Source: Kangiella spongicola (GTDB lineage: Bacteria; Pseudomonadota; Gammaproteobacteria; Enterobacterales; Kangiellaceae). From it: a stretch of 64,000 bases of DNA. The notes beneath the pieces are model-generated. The model was not told the DNA's origin and ran no database searches. It saw only the letters and a program-made list of their open reading frames with translations. The stretch covers positions 124,001-188,000 of the forward strand of contig NZ_QICH01000002.1 in assembly GCF_003194565.2 (NCBI RefSeq). Reading direction: 5' to 3'. Shown here in pieces: positions 53,820 through 63,578 of the stretch (the stretch's first letter is position 1; each line of letters begins with the position of its first letter). Position numbers and translations under genes: made by a program.

Positions 53820-54572
53820 TTAGTTATCGATAGTTTTTAAAAAGTCTTCAAGCTCGTCAAAACTATTGTATGCCGTTAAATCGACATTGATTGGCGTCAC
53901 TGAGACGTAACCATTCAAAACCGCATGAAAATCAGTACCTTCCCCCACATCTTGGCCTTCAGGCAGCGGTCCCAACCAATAAATAGGACGACCTTTTGGA
54001 TCTTTATCGAGAATTATAGTATCAGCACGGTGGCGATTTCCCAAGCGCGTTAATTTAATTCCCTTTAATTTATCATAAGGAAGGTCTGGCACATTGATAT
54101 TAAGCACTCGGTTTTTGTCCATCGGGTGCTGCTGTAAGCCTTTAATAATGTCCACAGCGACTTTGGCGGCAGTAATATAATGTTCACAATCGTGCCCCAC
54201 CAACGACACAGCCACAGCAGGATAACCAAGGGCTCGTCCTTCCATTGCGGCGGCTACGGTGCCTGAATACAAGGTGTCGTCGCCAAGGTTGGCACCAGTG
54301 TTAATTCCTGCGACAACCATGTCAGGACGCTCAGACATTAAATGGTGCGTGCCGAGATGCACACAATCCGTTGGCGTCCCAGTCACCGAGTAAAAACCGC
54401 GCTCGGTTTCGTTTACTCGAATCGGCTTATCCAAGGTTAATGAATTACTAGCTCCGCTACGATTGCGATCGGGAGCCACTGTCGTAACCTCGGCAATTTT
54501 CGATAAATGGTCGAATAGTGCGCTTAATCCTGGGGCAAAGTGTCCATCGTCATTACTTAATAATATTTTCAT
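53820..54572 (-). CDS. surE: 5'/3'-nucleotidase SurE
   Basis: A 250-residue metal-dependent nucleotidase: [13 protein letters not shown] (metal-binding Asp pair), [49 protein letters not shown] in two motifs and a C-terminal [16 protein letters not shown]. It has one residue fewer than usual in the first loop (common NDDGxxAPG spacing kept). Overlaps none; 14 bp after truD. Confidence 0.96.
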   Translation of the reverse strand: MKILLSNDDGHFAPGLSALFDHLSKIAEVTTVAPDRNRSGASNSLTLDKPIRVNETERGFYSVTGTPTDCVHLGTHHLMSERPDMVVAGINTGANLGDDTLYSGTVAAAMEGRALGYPAVAVSLVGHDCEHYITAAKVAVDIIKGLQQHPMDKNRVLNINVPDLPYDKLKGIKLTRLGNRHRADTIILDKDPKGRPIYWLGPLPEGQDVGEGTDFHAVLNGYVSVTPINVDLTAYNSFDELEDFLKTIDN

Positions 54573-54586
54573 AATCGTATTAATCG

Positions 54587-55690
54587 TTAGTCGTGTTCGT
54601 TGTTTGTCATACCTTTAACCGGCTTATGCTCAACTAAAGTCACTAGCTCACGAAGCATACTGGTGGCGAAAGCGCCTTTAGGTAAGTCAAAGGATAAGCT
54701 GACTTCTGTCTCATTATGCCACTCGCTTGTGACATTTTTCGGAAAGCACTTTAAGGCGCGGCGCTCTTCGTTAAAGCGCTTGTTGGCTAGCTTTTCGATA
54801 AGCACTTGATATTCAGACAGACATTCCGCCTCAAAACTCAAAGCTTCATGCATAGGCTGTGGACGCGAGCCTGCTAAGGGTGCTGTTAGTAAAATATCAT
54901 TCTCTATAAAGCGTGGTTGCTCAGCGCTAATATCCTCAACAACAAACCCTTTCTCGGAGCCGCTTAGCATAACAAAGTCACCTTGCAGTAATTTTGCAGA
55001 CAAGCCTTTATTAATACGCTCAGAAACCACATGGTTATAAAGATATGACCGCACCGCAGAAAAGAGTAAGCCCTGTAAGTTTCGATTTTTAAGCTTTTTA
55101 TTCTTGATTAATAAATCGATACCACGAGTTAAATTAGCGCCACGATTGCCAAAACGTTGTTCGCCAAAGTAATTTGGGAAGCCCTCTTCGATAATCTTGT
55201 CCAAACGTTTTTTGAAGTCTTCTTGAGAAATGTTAAGGTCACGTAAGCGAATATCAAAATGGTTAGACTTTACCGCACCAATTCTAAGCTTCTTATCATG
55301 ACGCGTAACTTCTAAAACCTTAACCTCATCATCATTAAACTCGCTCCAGTCAATCTCGCGCAACAGAGGCAGCTGCACACTAAACCACTGACGTGTAATG
55401 GCAAAGCGATCCTTCTTACCCGCATAGCCAACATCTGTAGGTTTTACTTCAGCGAAGCGAATAAGTTTTTGTACAACAATATCGGTATTAATATTTTGCT
55501 TTTCGATATACAGGAAATGGTGCGCACCCTCGCCGGAAAGCTCAAAACGCAAAGTTTCTTCTACGACGAAATCACTAAGTTCTGACTTGAAATTCGCGGT
55601 GCCTAGTGGCTCACCATGCATTCGGCTCCATTCATAGCACTCAGTCGTGCTTAATGGGTGTGACGATGTGTTCTCTTTAGAATCGCTCAT
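54587..55690 (-). CDS. truD: tRNA pseudouridine(13) synthase TruD
   Basis: About 367 residues. The catalytic motif [33 protein letters not shown] and [13 protein letters not shown] identify TruD. I used the ATG at 55690, which overlaps the ispF stop as ATGA; seven extra upstream codons are less likely. Overlap with ispF is typical of this cluster. Confidence 0.95.
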   Translation of the reverse strand: MSDSKENTSSHPLSTTECYEWSRMHGEPLGTANFKSELSDFVVEETLRFELSGEGAHHFLYIEKQNINTDIVVQKLIRFAEVKPTDVGYAGKKDRFAITRQWFSVQLPLLREIDWSEFNDDEVKVLEVTRHDKKLRIGAVKSNHFDIRLRDLNISQEDFKKRLDKIIEEGFPNYFGEQRFGNRGANLTRGIDLLIKNKKLKNRNLQGLLFSAVRSYLYNHVVSERINKGLSAKLLQGDFVMLSGSEKGFVVEDISAEQPRFIENDILLTAPLAGSRPQPMHEALSFEAECLSEYQVLIEKLANKRFNEERRALKCFPKNVTSEWHNETEVSLSFDLPKGAFATSMLRELVTLVEHKPVKGMTNNEHD

Positions 55691-56166
55691 GAGGCTGACC
55701 GCAATAGGCATACTGAATGGACTGCAATGCCTTCTTTTCGACCGACAAAGCCTAACTTTTCAGTGGTCGTGGCTTTGACGTTCACTTGTGAGAAATCTGC
55801 ATCACAAATAGCGCATAAGACATCTTTCATAGCATCGATTTTAACCGCCATCTTAGGCGCTTGCGCCACTATGGTGACGTCCAGATTACCTAGCTTATAG
55901 CCTTCTTTCGACACTAGCGTCATGACCGACTTGAGTAGCTCTTTGCTGTCGGCACCAGCGAACTCTTCGCTAGTATCCGGAAAATGGTGCCCTATATCGC
56001 CTTTCGCAATTGCGCCAAGCAAAGCATCGCACACCGCATGCAACACCACGTCACCATCAGAGTGCGCGATTAAGCCTTGCTCTCCTTCAAATAGAACACC
56101 ACCTAAGATAAGCGGTTTATCGCCACCGAATTTATGGACATCGTATCCGTGGCCAATTCTGAACAT
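55687..56166 (-). CDS. ispF: 2-C-methyl-D-erythritol 2,4-cyclodiphosphate synthase
   Basis: A 159-residue trimeric zinc enzyme of the MEP isoprenoid pathway: [22 protein letters not shown] in parts, the metal ligands Asp/His in [30 protein letters not shown] and [17 protein letters not shown]. It is normally next to ispD; here the his operon lies between them. Confidence 0.97.
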   Translation of the reverse strand: MFRIGHGYDVHKFGGDKPLILGGVLFEGEQGLIAHSDGDVVLHAVCDALLGAIAKGDIGHHFPDTSEEFAGADSKELLKSVMTLVSKEGYKLGNLDVTIVAQAPKMAVKIDAMKDVLCAICDADFSQVNVKATTTEKLGFVGRKEGIAVHSVCLLRSAS

Positions 56167-56201
56167 AAGAAGATCCCAACAACAAAGTGCCTAATTTATA
56201 A

Positions 56202-57425
56202 TTATTGAGATCTTACCGCCATTGACCGTTGATGCCAAACCAATTGCTCCGCTTCAGCGATTTTTTCACCAATGGCAGACAATTTCTGGCGACCTTTGTC
56301 ATTGACCGTCTGAATCGACTGCACTTTTAGGAAACTTAAAACACTCAAGCCGCTAGAGCGATCAGCCGTGCCCATCGTCGGTAAAGTGTGGTTCGGGCCA
56401 GAACAATAATCGCCATAAGCCACCGCACTATTTTCACCGACAAACAAAGAGCCAAAGTTGTTCAACAAAGATTGTTCGATTCGCTCATCAGCCAATAAAA
56501 GGTGTTCAGGAGCATATTGATTACTAAACTCAACCATATCGCTGATATCATCAGCTTTAAGCAATATAATTTGTTGATTTTCTAACAAGCTATTTAGTTC
56601 TGGCGCGGACTCAAGAGATTGTTTAACACTATTCAGTAGCTCTAAACTATCGGACACTAACAAGCTTTGAGCCTGCGGATCGTGCTCAGCTTGCGCCGCC
56701 ATATCCGCAATGATCCATTCTTGGTTAATGAATTCATCCGCCAAAATCAAAAGTTCACTAGGGCCGGCGGCCACATCAATCTGAATTCGCTGGCTCAACA
56801 GCTGCTTGGCAGTATTAACGTACTGATTCCCAGGACCGACAACCATCTGCACAGGCTCCATTGACTCGTAGCCATAAGCTAGAGCGCCAATAGCTTGTGC
56901 CCCACCAAGCTTTAAAAAAGCCGTAGCGCCAGCAAAACTGGCCGCCGCTAATATCGCAGGGTGTGCTGACGGTGAGCAGGCGATACGTTCGCTACAGCCC
57001 GCTAACTTTGCCGGTATCAAGGTCATAAGCGCTGTTGAAATCAAAGGAAAGCGCCCACCAGGAATATAAGCACCAATACGCTCTATAGGCTTATAGCGAA
57101 AGCCAAACTCACCACAATCGTCCATATAAGTGCTATCGGTCAGCTTGTCCTTTTGGAAGCGAGCAAAGGCTTTGATTCGAGAACCGGCATCTTTAATCGC
57201 CTGTAACATCTCAGGCTCTAGGCCGTAATCTTCAGGTGCTTTTAGCTCAATCCATTCAGGAGTAAAGCCGTCGAACCTCTGACTAAACTCCTTAACAGCT
57301 GCCTCCCCTTCATGCTGAATCTTGTTTAAGAGACTGCTAACTGTTGAGGTAACATTTGATTGGCTGTTACTTGTTTCACGCTGCCAAGACTTACAATTCT
57401 GAATTATGGATTGACTAGTCTGCAT
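56202..57425 (-). CDS. hisD: Histidinol dehydrogenase
   Basis: About 407 residues, oxidising histidinol to histidine. Motifs: IPGGRFPLISTALMTLIPAKLAGC in two parts, GGAQAIGALAYG, VGPGNQYVNTAKQLL, DVAAGPSELLILAD, AEHDPQAQS and GPNHTLPTMGTADRSSGLSV. It is slightly shorter than E. coli HisD (434). The ATG at 57425 has GGGG seven bases upstream and overlaps the end of hisA/IE by 11 bases; a GTG at 57443 is the alternative. Last gene of the operon, which departs from the common hisG-hisD order. Confidence 0.95.
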   Translation of the reverse strand: MQTSQSIIQNCKSWQRETSNSQSNVTSTVSSLLNKIQHEGEAAVKEFSQRFDGFTPEWIELKAPEDYGLEPEMLQAIKDAGSRIKAFARFQKDKLTDSTYMDDCGEFGFRYKPIERIGAYIPGGRFPLISTALMTLIPAKLAGCSERIACSPSAHPAILAAASFAGATAFLKLGGAQAIGALAYGYESMEPVQMVVGPGNQYVNTAKQLLSQRIQIDVAAGPSELLILADEFINQEWIIADMAAQAEHDPQAQSLLVSDSLELLNSVKQSLESAPELNSLLENQQIILLKADDISDMVEFSNQYAPEHLLLADERIEQSLLNNFGSLFVGENSAVAYGDYCSGPNHTLPTMGTADRSSGLSVLSFLKVQSIQTVNDKGRQKLSAIGEKIAEAEQLVWHQRSMAVRSQ

Positions 57426-58662
57426 TTCGAGCCCCCAATTCACTAATAATCTCCGCCGGTGCGACTCCCTTGGCTTTAGCGTTCACCAGCGCAAAGAAAA
57501 TTAAGTCAGCCGCTTCCCAGCGCACCTCATCATTATCTTGCGCTTCGATAAGCTCTTGGCACTCTTCGTTAAGTTTCTCGATTTGCAAAGCTTCGTCACT
57601 GAACAACTTCTGTGAGAATGACTTGGCCTCGCCAGTGTCTAGTTCCTGTAATCGTTGCTCAAAAACCTGGTTCAAACGATTTAAATCAAACTGTGGCGAC
57701 TGTGAAGCAAAGCAACTGTATCGCTCAAAGTGACAAGCGTTTCCCTGTTGCTTCACCTTAAATAACAAAGTGTCGCCATCGCAGTCATAATCAATATTCA
57801 CCAACTCTTGCGTATTACCGCTCGTCAATCCTTTCTGCCACAGCTCATCTCGCGAACGGCTATAATAAACCCCTGCCTTACGCTCAATCGAGGCTGTAAG
57901 CGATTCTTTATTCGAATACGCCAACATTAAGACCTGATTGGTTTCCACGTCTTGAACCACCGTTGGAATAAGCTCAGCTTTTTCGAAATCCAAACAGCTC
58001 ATGAGCGCTTCATCGAGCTTGAGCTTGCCAGTGTAAACTGACATGCCAATCTGGCTATTAGCGCCAATCGCATTAATAGTTTTTATATCATCCAGCGTGG
58101 TAATACCGCCGGCAACAGTGACAGGAATTTTTGAGGTTTCAACAACCGACTTAACGCGCTCTTCGTCAATGCCACCTAGCATTCCTTCTTTTTGCACCTG
58201 CGTGTATAAAAACTCAGCACAGTTACCTTGAATTTCTTCAATCAAGTCTAAAACTTTTATGCTATCGGTCGACTGCCAGCCGTGCGTGACCCAATCATCG
58301 CCTTTAGCGTCAATGGCAAAAATAAGCTGCGAACTCGGTAGCTTCTTCACGAAGTCAGCGCGACATGAAGTGCCTAAAATGACCTTTTTGGCTCCAGCCG
58401 ATAGGTATTCTCTAGCAATATCATAATCACGAATACCGCCGCCAACACGACAAGGATATTTTTTCACCAGCTGTTTAATCAGTTCTTTGTTGCTACCTCG
58501 ACCGAGTGCCGCGTCTAAATCGATAATGGCCACTTCACCATAAAGGCTAAAGCGCTCTAACAGCCCGAACACATCCTCTTCTTCAACTATCTTTCTATCG
58601 GGGTTACCTTGTTCTAACTGAACCGCTTTACCATCTAACAAATCAATACTTGGAATTAACAT
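57415..58662 (-). CDS. hisA: Fused HisA-HisI-HisE histidine biosynthesis enzyme
   Basis: A single 415-residue frame with three enzymes. Residues 1 to about 228 form a HisA (ProFAR isomerase) barrel with the catalytic pair Asp7 (PSIDLLDGKAV) and Asp118 (FAIDAKG), VGGGIRDY and TVAGGITTLDD. Residues about 230-325 form HisI (PRA-CH) with YYSRSRDELWQKG, the metal-binding DCDGD and the zinc-site Cys residues in NACHFERYSCF. Residues about 330-415 form HisE (PRA-PH; EECQELIEAQ, EAADLIFFALVNA). The HisA part carries YTQVQKEGML where most bacterial HisA have TDIxRDGTL. It starts 19 bp after hisF. Confidence 0.92.
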   Translation of the reverse strand: MLIPSIDLLDGKAVQLEQGNPDRKIVEEEDVFGLLERFSLYGEVAIIDLDAALGRGSNKELIKQLVKKYPCRVGGGIRDYDIAREYLSAGAKKVILGTSCRADFVKKLPSSQLIFAIDAKGDDWVTHGWQSTDSIKVLDLIEEIQGNCAEFLYTQVQKEGMLGGIDEERVKSVVETSKIPVTVAGGITTLDDIKTINAIGANSQIGMSVYTGKLKLDEALMSCLDFEKAELIPTVVQDVETNQVLMLAYSNKESLTASIERKAGVYYSRSRDELWQKGLTSGNTQELVNIDYDCDGDTLLFKVKQQGNACHFERYSCFASQSPQFDLNRLNQVFEQRLQELDTGEAKSFSQKLFSDEALQIEKLNEECQELIEAQDNDEVRWEAADLIFFALVNAKAKGVAPAEIISELGARNAD

Positions 58663-58681
58663 TTAACCTACCTACTCTCGC

Positions 58682-59464
58682 TTAACGCGTTAAAATTTGT
58701 TGTTGTCTTAGGGCTTGCTTAACATCTTGTATACTTAACTCACCTCTATGGAACATTCCTGCTGCTAACGCAGCATCACTTCCGGCCATAAAAGTATCGA
58801 CAAAATGCTGCTCATTGGCTGCACCGCCCGAAGCTATTACTTGAATGTTGCGCTCTTTGGCCACTTTCGCCATAAGCTCATTATCAAAACCTATACCAGT
58901 GCCATCGCGATGCATTGCAGTCAGTAGTATTTCCCCTGCTCCGCGCTGTTCGACCTCTGCAAACCAACTAAACGCATCAAGTTCAGTCCTGACGTGCCCA
59001 CCGCTGACATAAACCGCATAATCATCCACTGCGTCTTTATTAACATCCACCGCGACGACGACGCATTGCGAGCCAAAGCCCTCTGCAATCTGATTGATCA
59101 ACTCTGGCGTCTTTACGGCAGCTGAGTTTAAGGCGACTTTATCGGCTCCCGCGTTTAAGAACTGTTCAACATCGGCGTAGCTGTTTAAACCACCGCCTAC
59201 GGTAAAAGGAATCGATAAGTTTTGTGCCACTCTCCGCACCGTATCTAGCGCATTCGCTCGATTCTCTAGCGTTGCTTTAATATCTAGAAATACAATTTCA
59301 TCGGCGCCTTGCTCTTGGTATCTCAAAACTAACTCAACAGGATCACCCATATCAGTTAAGCCTTTAAAATTCACCCCTTTAACGACTCGACCATTAGCCA
59401 CATCAAGGCACACGATGACTCGTGGGATCAGACCGTTATTCACATTTTCTAATTGCATAGACAT
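58682..59464 (-). CDS. hisF: Imidazole glycerol phosphate synthase cyclase subunit
   Basis: A 260-residue TIM barrel: [20 protein letters not shown] (catalytic Asp), [36 protein letters not shown] and [13 protein letters not shown]. It uses ammonia from HisH to make IGP and AICAR. Its start overlaps the hisH stop by 16 bases. About six residues extend past the usual N-terminus. Confidence 0.96.
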   Translation of the reverse strand: MSMQLENVNNGLIPRVIVCLDVANGRVVKGVNFKGLTDMGDPVELVLRYQEQGADEIVFLDIKATLENRANALDTVRRVAQNLSIPFTVGGGLNSYADVEQFLNAGADKVALNSAAVKTPELINQIAEGFGSQCVVVAVDVNKDAVDDYAVYVSGGHVRTELDAFSWFAEVEQRGAGEILLTAMHRDGTGIGFDNELMAKVAKERNIQVIASGGAANEQHFVDTFMAGSDAALAAGMFHRGELSIQDVKQALRQQQILTR

Positions 59465-60051
59465 TGCTTAATAATCTCCTCGCCAACCTCGCCTGACTTT
59501 TCAGGGTGGAATTGAAAGGCCCAAATATTGCCTTGATTGATTGCTGCGACAAACTGCTCGCCATAAGTTACGGTAGCGGCAGTCACCGCCGATTGTTTAA
59601 CGCCAAAGCTATTAACGAAATAAACTACCTTTTCATCCATGCTGCCCACGCTCGAATTCAACTTCGACCAACCGACCATCGGCTGTTTAGGGCTATTTAA
59701 ACGCTCAACCTTTCCTGCAAAAATTCCAAGGCCTCTAACACCTGGGTCTTCCTCAGACTGTTCAAATAACACCTGTAGCCCAACGCAAATACCAAGCAAA
59801 GGTTTGCCCTGTCGAACCCACTGAATGATGCTTTTATCCAAGCCAGTCGCAGTCAACTGCTTCATGACCTGCCCAAACCGACCTTGACCTGGAATAACCA
59901 AAGCATCGACTGATTTATTTTTTATATCGTCAGGGGTATTTATCTGTACCGTGTTGAAACCAATTCGCTTGAGGCATGCGTATAAGCTAAACAAATTTCC
60001 AGCCTTGGTATTAATCACACCTAATGTTTTATCTCGCGGCTGCCAGCTCAT
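59449..60051 (-). CDS. hisH: Imidazole glycerol phosphate synthase glutaminase subunit
   Basis: A 200-residue class I glutamine amidotransferase. The nucleophile Cys is in [17 protein letters not shown], the triad His in [12 protein letters not shown], and [13 protein letters not shown] is present. It supplies ammonia to HisF. Its ATG overlaps hisB by four bases. Confidence 0.95.
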   Translation of the reverse strand: MSWQPRDKTLGVINTKAGNLFSLYACLKRIGFNTVQINTPDDIKNKSVDALVIPGQGRFGQVMKQLTATGLDKSIIQWVRQGKPLLGICVGLQVLFEQSEEDPGVRGLGIFAGKVERLNSPKQPMVGWSKLNSSVGSMDEKVVYFVNSFGVKQSAVTAATVTYGEQFVAAINQGNIWAFQFHPEKSGEVGEEIIKQCLCN

Positions 60052-60626
60052 AACACACCCTTAGTGCTGTTATCGCGCTGAGTTACTTGTAGTGCTTCTC
60101 GGAGTGCAAACGCTAGACCTTTAAAGCTGGCCTCAATTAAGTGGTGATTGTTATCGAAATACTCAGTTTTAATGTGCAAAGTAATGGCACTATTAATAGC
60201 GAAGGTATAAAAAAAGTGTTTCCACATTTCAGTACCAATCCCGCCTAAACTTTCGCGCGTAAAAGGCAAATCAGTTACGGCATAAGCTCGCCCACAAACA
60301 TCCACCGCGACCATTAACAAACTCGCATCCATTGGCAATAAACGTTGACCATAGCGCACAATATTTCCCTGCTGTCGCCATGCTTGATTAAAAGCCTGCC
60401 CTAAGCAAATCGCCACATCTTCAATTAAGTGGTGATCATCCACTTCCAAGTCGCCTTTACACTGCAAGCTCAGATCCCAACCTGCATGGGTAGCTAACTG
60501 ATTCAGCATGTGGTCAAAGAAAGGCAAACCTGTATTAACCGTGACCTTTTGTTGACCGTTGATATTTAACGCCAACTCAATTGAAGTTTCTTTTGTCTCA
60601 CGATTGATACTTATGCTCTCATTCAT
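60048..60626 (-). CDS. hisB: Imidazoleglycerol-phosphate dehydratase (monofunctional HisB)
   Basis: A 192-residue IGPD: FFDHMLNQLATHAGWDL, DDHHLIEDVAICLGQAF, and DNNHHLIEASFKGLAFALREAL in the last third carry the metal-binding histidines. It lacks the N-terminal HAD phosphatase of E. coli HisB; that activity is probably supplied by the HAD domain fused to HisC upstream. ATGA overlaps on both sides. Confidence 0.96.
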   Translation of the reverse strand: MNESISINRETKETSIELALNINGQQKVTVNTGLPFFDHMLNQLATHAGWDLSLQCKGDLEVDDHHLIEDVAICLGQAFNQAWRQQGNIVRYGQRLLPMDASLLMVAVDVCGRAYAVTDLPFTRESLGGIGTEMWKHFFYTFAINSAITLHIKTEYFDNNHHLIEASFKGLAFALREALQVTQRDNSTKGVL

Positions 60627-62359
60627 AACAAACTCTCCAACTCATTCACTGATTCAAGCACTAAGTCCGCGCCAAAATCATACAATTCATCACTACCAAT
60701 GCCGATCGCTAACGCGCCAGCACCATTGGCGGCAGCCATATCGTCAGGCGTATCGCCCAACATCCAACAATTCTCTTTACCGTAATAACGCAGCGCTTTG
60801 ATTACGCCCTCAGGGCTTGGCTTCGATTCAGTAACATCATCGTCACTCACCATTAGGCTGTTTTTAGCACCGATTAAGCGTGCACCTTCTACGGCCTCAT
60901 CTTTCGGTCGGCCCGTCACTATGGCAGTTTTTAATGATTTTGTGCCTGTTACAAATAAGCGTGTGGCTAGCTCTTCATTCAACAGAGGCTGTTCAAGGTT
61001 CTTAAACCCTTCAGTCTTACCGTTACCTTGGTAATACCTCTGAAAAACCCCAACAACCTTGTTGAAATCAACCTCTTCGGAAAAGCGCTTTAACTTTTCA
61101 GCCGTTAATGCCTGCGTAAGCACCCAGTCATTGTTGTAACCGCCTTGGCTGCGTAAGCGCTCAATATCCGCCTGAGAAATAGCTTTGCTACTCAACTCCT
61201 TCACCGTTGCTTTAATTGCCTCGTCATAACTTTTACTGGTATCAATTAAGACACCATCCATATCGAAACACAGTAGTTCTGGCTTTAGCGCGAGATTTAA
61301 CGCACTCAATAACGGTTTGATATAAAAAGGAATGGTTATGCGAATGGCTGTTTGATTAAGGTTAGACTGTTTAACGCTAGACTGCTTAACGCTTAGTCCT
61401 GAAAGCGCTGTTTTAATAACGATATTTCGCTTCTGGCAAGCAGCTGTGATCAACCGAAGCTTTGCTTCACTTCCCTGAATAAACACAAAGTTCGCGCTAC
61501 TGTCGACAACTTTTAAGCCCGATGAGGTTAATAATGAGACAAGCTGCTCACGGTTTTGAGCGATAGTGAGCGCATAGTTTCTAACTTCTAATCGCGCTGC
61601 TTCGGTAAATGCTTTTTTAGCCACCTCGATCGTTGGTGAAGGCAAATTGAATGGCATTGCCAAACGCGAAAATTGTGACACTAACGATTCTTGCCCCAAT
61701 AAATAGCCGCAGCGGATTCCCGCCAAGCCAAACGCTTTTGACAAGGTTCTCAAAACAATTAAGTTATCAAACTGCTTAATAAGCTCGATTGTTTTATCCG
61801 ACTCATAACATGCAAACTCGATATAGGCTTCATCTAAAAACACCAAAGCATCTTTAGATTTCGCCAAGTCACAAGTTCGAACTAAATCATCGAAAGAGAT
61901 TAGTTCACCTGTGGGGTTATTCGGGCTGGTTAGAATTAATATTGAATCGTTCTTTAGTAATTTCTGAGCTCTTTGTAAGTCAATGCGCATATCGTCCATA
62001 GGCTCAACCAACTCGATATTGCTATTCCAAACGTCTTTACCCACAAGGTACTGACTGAAAGCTGGTAATGGCAAAATTAGTTTTCGTTGCTTTAAACAAG
62101 AAAACTTAAACAAAAGCTCAATGGCCTCATCGCCGCCATTAGTTAGTAACAACTGGCTTTCATCAATGCCATAAAACTGACTGGCCAAGATTTGAAGACC
62201 TGACTTGTCTGGATAACGCCATAAACATTCGGTAGAAATAGCCGTTTCGCTTAACCACAAGGGTTTGCTGTCCGAGCGTTCATTAAAGTCGAGCTTCAAT
62301 GGTCTTGCTCTATCTTTGGCGCTATCTGGGATTAATGAGTTTTGATAGAGAGGTTTCAT
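60623..62359 (-). CDS. hisC: Fused HisC aminotransferase and HAD-IA phosphatase
   Basis: A 578-residue bifunctional protein. Residues 1 to about 355 form a HisC-type aminotransferase (LDFNERSD, TSPNNPTGE, VFLDEAYIEF, PLP Lys208 in LRTLSKAFGLAGIRCGY). Residues about 362-578 form a HAD subfamily IA hydrolase with nucleophile Asp366 and Asp368 (CFDMDGVLIDTSKSYDEAI), AIVTGRPKDEA, ESKPSPEGV and WMLGDTPDDMAAA. With monofunctional HisB next to it, the HAD domain probably acts as histidinol-phosphate phosphatase, a different HAD class from E. coli HisB-N. The linker contains a duplicated VKQS motif. ATGA overlaps join it to hisG and hisB. Confidence 0.9.
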   Translation of the reverse strand: MKPLYQNSLIPDSAKDRARPLKLDFNERSDSKPLWLSETAISTECLWRYPDKSGLQILASQFYGIDESQLLLTNGGDEAIELLFKFSCLKQRKLILPLPAFSQYLVGKDVWNSNIELVEPMDDMRIDLQRAQKLLKNDSILILTSPNNPTGELISFDDLVRTCDLAKSKDALVFLDEAYIEFACYESDKTIELIKQFDNLIVLRTLSKAFGLAGIRCGYLLGQESLVSQFSRLAMPFNLPSPTIEVAKKAFTEAARLEVRNYALTIAQNREQLVSLLTSSGLKVVDSSANFVFIQGSEAKLRLITAACQKRNIVIKTALSGLSVKQSSVKQSNLNQTAIRITIPFYIKPLLSALNLALKPELLCFDMDGVLIDTSKSYDEAIKATVKELSSKAISQADIERLRSQGGYNNDWVLTQALTAEKLKRFSEEVDFNKVVGVFQRYYQGNGKTEGFKNLEQPLLNEELATRLFVTGTKSLKTAIVTGRPKDEAVEGARLIGAKNSLMVSDDDVTESKPSPEGVIKALRYYGKENCWMLGDTPDDMAAANGAGALAIGIGSDELYDFGADLVLESVNELESLL

Positions 62360-63204
62360 AGCGCTTTCCTGATTGGGGTTTCTAGAATATCCGTCGCCCC
62401 CGCCGAAATTAGCTGCGGGATTAAATCTTTGGTCAGCTTGCGTTCAATGGCGGCTTTAATGGCAAAACCGTCGGAATTATAAAGCTCGCTTACCGTTGGT
62501 GAGCGCATAGCTGGCAACAGCTTCACCACGCTTTCAATGGTATCTTTCGAACAGTTCATCTCTAGTAAAACACGCTTTCTGCCATTTAAAACCCCGCGCA
62601 TCAGTAACAATAAATCGTCGATCTGTTTCTTTTTGACGGGGTCATCCATAACGTTTTTATTGGCAATAAACTGAGTGGAGCTTTCGAGAACTGTATCGAC
62701 AATCTTGAGCCTATTAGCGCGAATGGTTGAGCCGGTACTGGTGTTATCGATAATCATATCCGCATCTTCAGGAGGGAAAACCTCAGTCGCGCCATAAGCT
62801 CGGAGCAATTTAAAAGGTACTCCTAACTTGGTCAGGTAGTCTTTGGAAATCTTTTTATACTCTGAAGCTACAATTATTTTGCGCTGCTTGACGTCTTCCC
62901 AGTCCCATTCTTCAGGAATACACGAAACTAGCTTTACCGGGTTAAAACCAAGGTCAAGTAACACATCGACATCCGCCTCTTGCTCAATAATCCAGTCCAT
63001 TCCGGCAAAACCTATATCGTGTTGCCCCAATGCCACCATCTCTGGAATGTTCTGACTTTTCAATAACTTAACTTCGATATCGCATCCATAAAGGTTCGGT
63101 CGATAGTTTCGACTATTGCCCACTAGTGTTAAGCCAGCCTCAGACAATAATTCTTCCACTTTGTCGTATAACTTACCTTTTGGTATCACCATCTTTAACG
63201 CCAT
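62356..63204 (-). CDS. hisG: ATP phosphoribosyltransferase (long form)
   Basis: A 282-residue HisG_L-type enzyme for the first committed step of histidine synthesis: MVIPKGKLYDKVEELLSEAG, VALGQHDIGFAGMDWI, DMIIDNTSTGSTIRANRL and a C-terminal ACT-like regulatory domain (about 210-282, ending ATDILETPIRKAL), which mediates histidine feedback. First structural gene after the tandem leader region. Confidence 0.96.
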   Translation of the reverse strand: MALKMVIPKGKLYDKVEELLSEAGLTLVGNSRNYRPNLYGCDIEVKLLKSQNIPEMVALGQHDIGFAGMDWIIEQEADVDVLLDLGFNPVKLVSCIPEEWDWEDVKQRKIIVASEYKKISKDYLTKLGVPFKLLRAYGATEVFPPEDADMIIDNTSTGSTIRANRLKIVDTVLESSTQFIANKNVMDDPVKKKQIDDLLLLMRGVLNGRKRVLLEMNCSKDTIESVVKLLPAMRSPTVSELYNSDGFAIKAAIERKLTKDLIPQLISAGATDILETPIRKAL

Positions 63205-63269
63205 TTAACTACTCCTAAAATTGATATAAAATTTAAAAACCTTAAAAACAAAACCTAAAACCCAGAAAC

Positions 63270-63303
63270 AAAAAACCCGTTGACCTTTCGGAGCAACGGG
63301 TTT
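63270..63303 (-). terminator. his attenuator terminator 2 (proximal to hisG)
   Basis: Minus-strand AAACCCGTTG / CAACGGGTTT perfect 10-bp stem with an 11-base loop, ending in six Ts, 29 bases after the second leader peptide stop and about 65 bases before hisG. Confidence 0.92.
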
Positions 63304-63331
63304 GAAACCTTCAATGAGTATTAATCAAGCA

Positions 63332-63397
63332 CTACTCATCCCACCGTCGCTCGCGCAGTGTATGGTGATGATGATGTAGTTGAGTGGTTAATATCAT
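63332..63397 (-). CDS. hisL: his leader peptide 2 (five consecutive His codons)
   Basis: A 21-codon ORF on the minus strand, ATG at 63395-63397, TAG at 63332-63334. Residues 8-12 are five consecutive histidines (CAT CAT CAT CAC CAT). A weak GAGAG lies five bases upstream of the ATG. A strong terminator follows directly, the classic layout of a his attenuator in which stalling at His codons favours an antiterminator structure. Confidence 0.88.
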   Translation of the reverse strand: MILTTQLHHHHHTLRERRWDE

Positions 63398-63439
63398 TGA
63401 GTCTCTCTTAATAAATTGTTTAGTACTATTTCGTTTAGC

Positions 63440-63470
63440 AAAAAAAAGCCCCGCTCGATGGCGGGGCTTT
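63440..63470 (-). terminator. his attenuator terminator 1 (distal)
   Basis: Minus-strand AAAGCCCCGC / GCGGGGCTTT perfect 10-bp stem followed by eight Ts, between the two leader peptides. Confidence 0.92.
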
Positions 63471-63495
63471 GAAATTCTTTAATTAAATTACATTA

Positions 63496-63570
63496 TTAAA
63501 GACAATAGCTCACCGCCAACGCTTGTGCGTGGTGATGGTGGTTATGTGCTTTATTCAATAATGTATTCAT
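63496..63570 (-). CDS. his leader peptide 1 (five His in six codons)
   Basis: A 24-codon ORF, ATG at 63568-63570, TAA at 63496-63498. Histidines are at residues 9 and 11-14 (His-Asn-His-His-His-His). It is followed by terminator 1 and then, after about 40 bases, by the second leader. The best promoter predicts a transcript starting only one to three bases before the ATG, so this leader may be translated as a leaderless mRNA. Confidence 0.85.
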   Translation of the reverse strand: MNTLLNKAHNHHHHAQALAVSYCL

Positions 63571-63578
63571 ATGGGTGC

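Noticed and set aside
63332-63570. His runs as metal-binding microproteins
   Set aside because: Position before hisG, short length and the terminator directly after each fit attenuator leader peptides far better.
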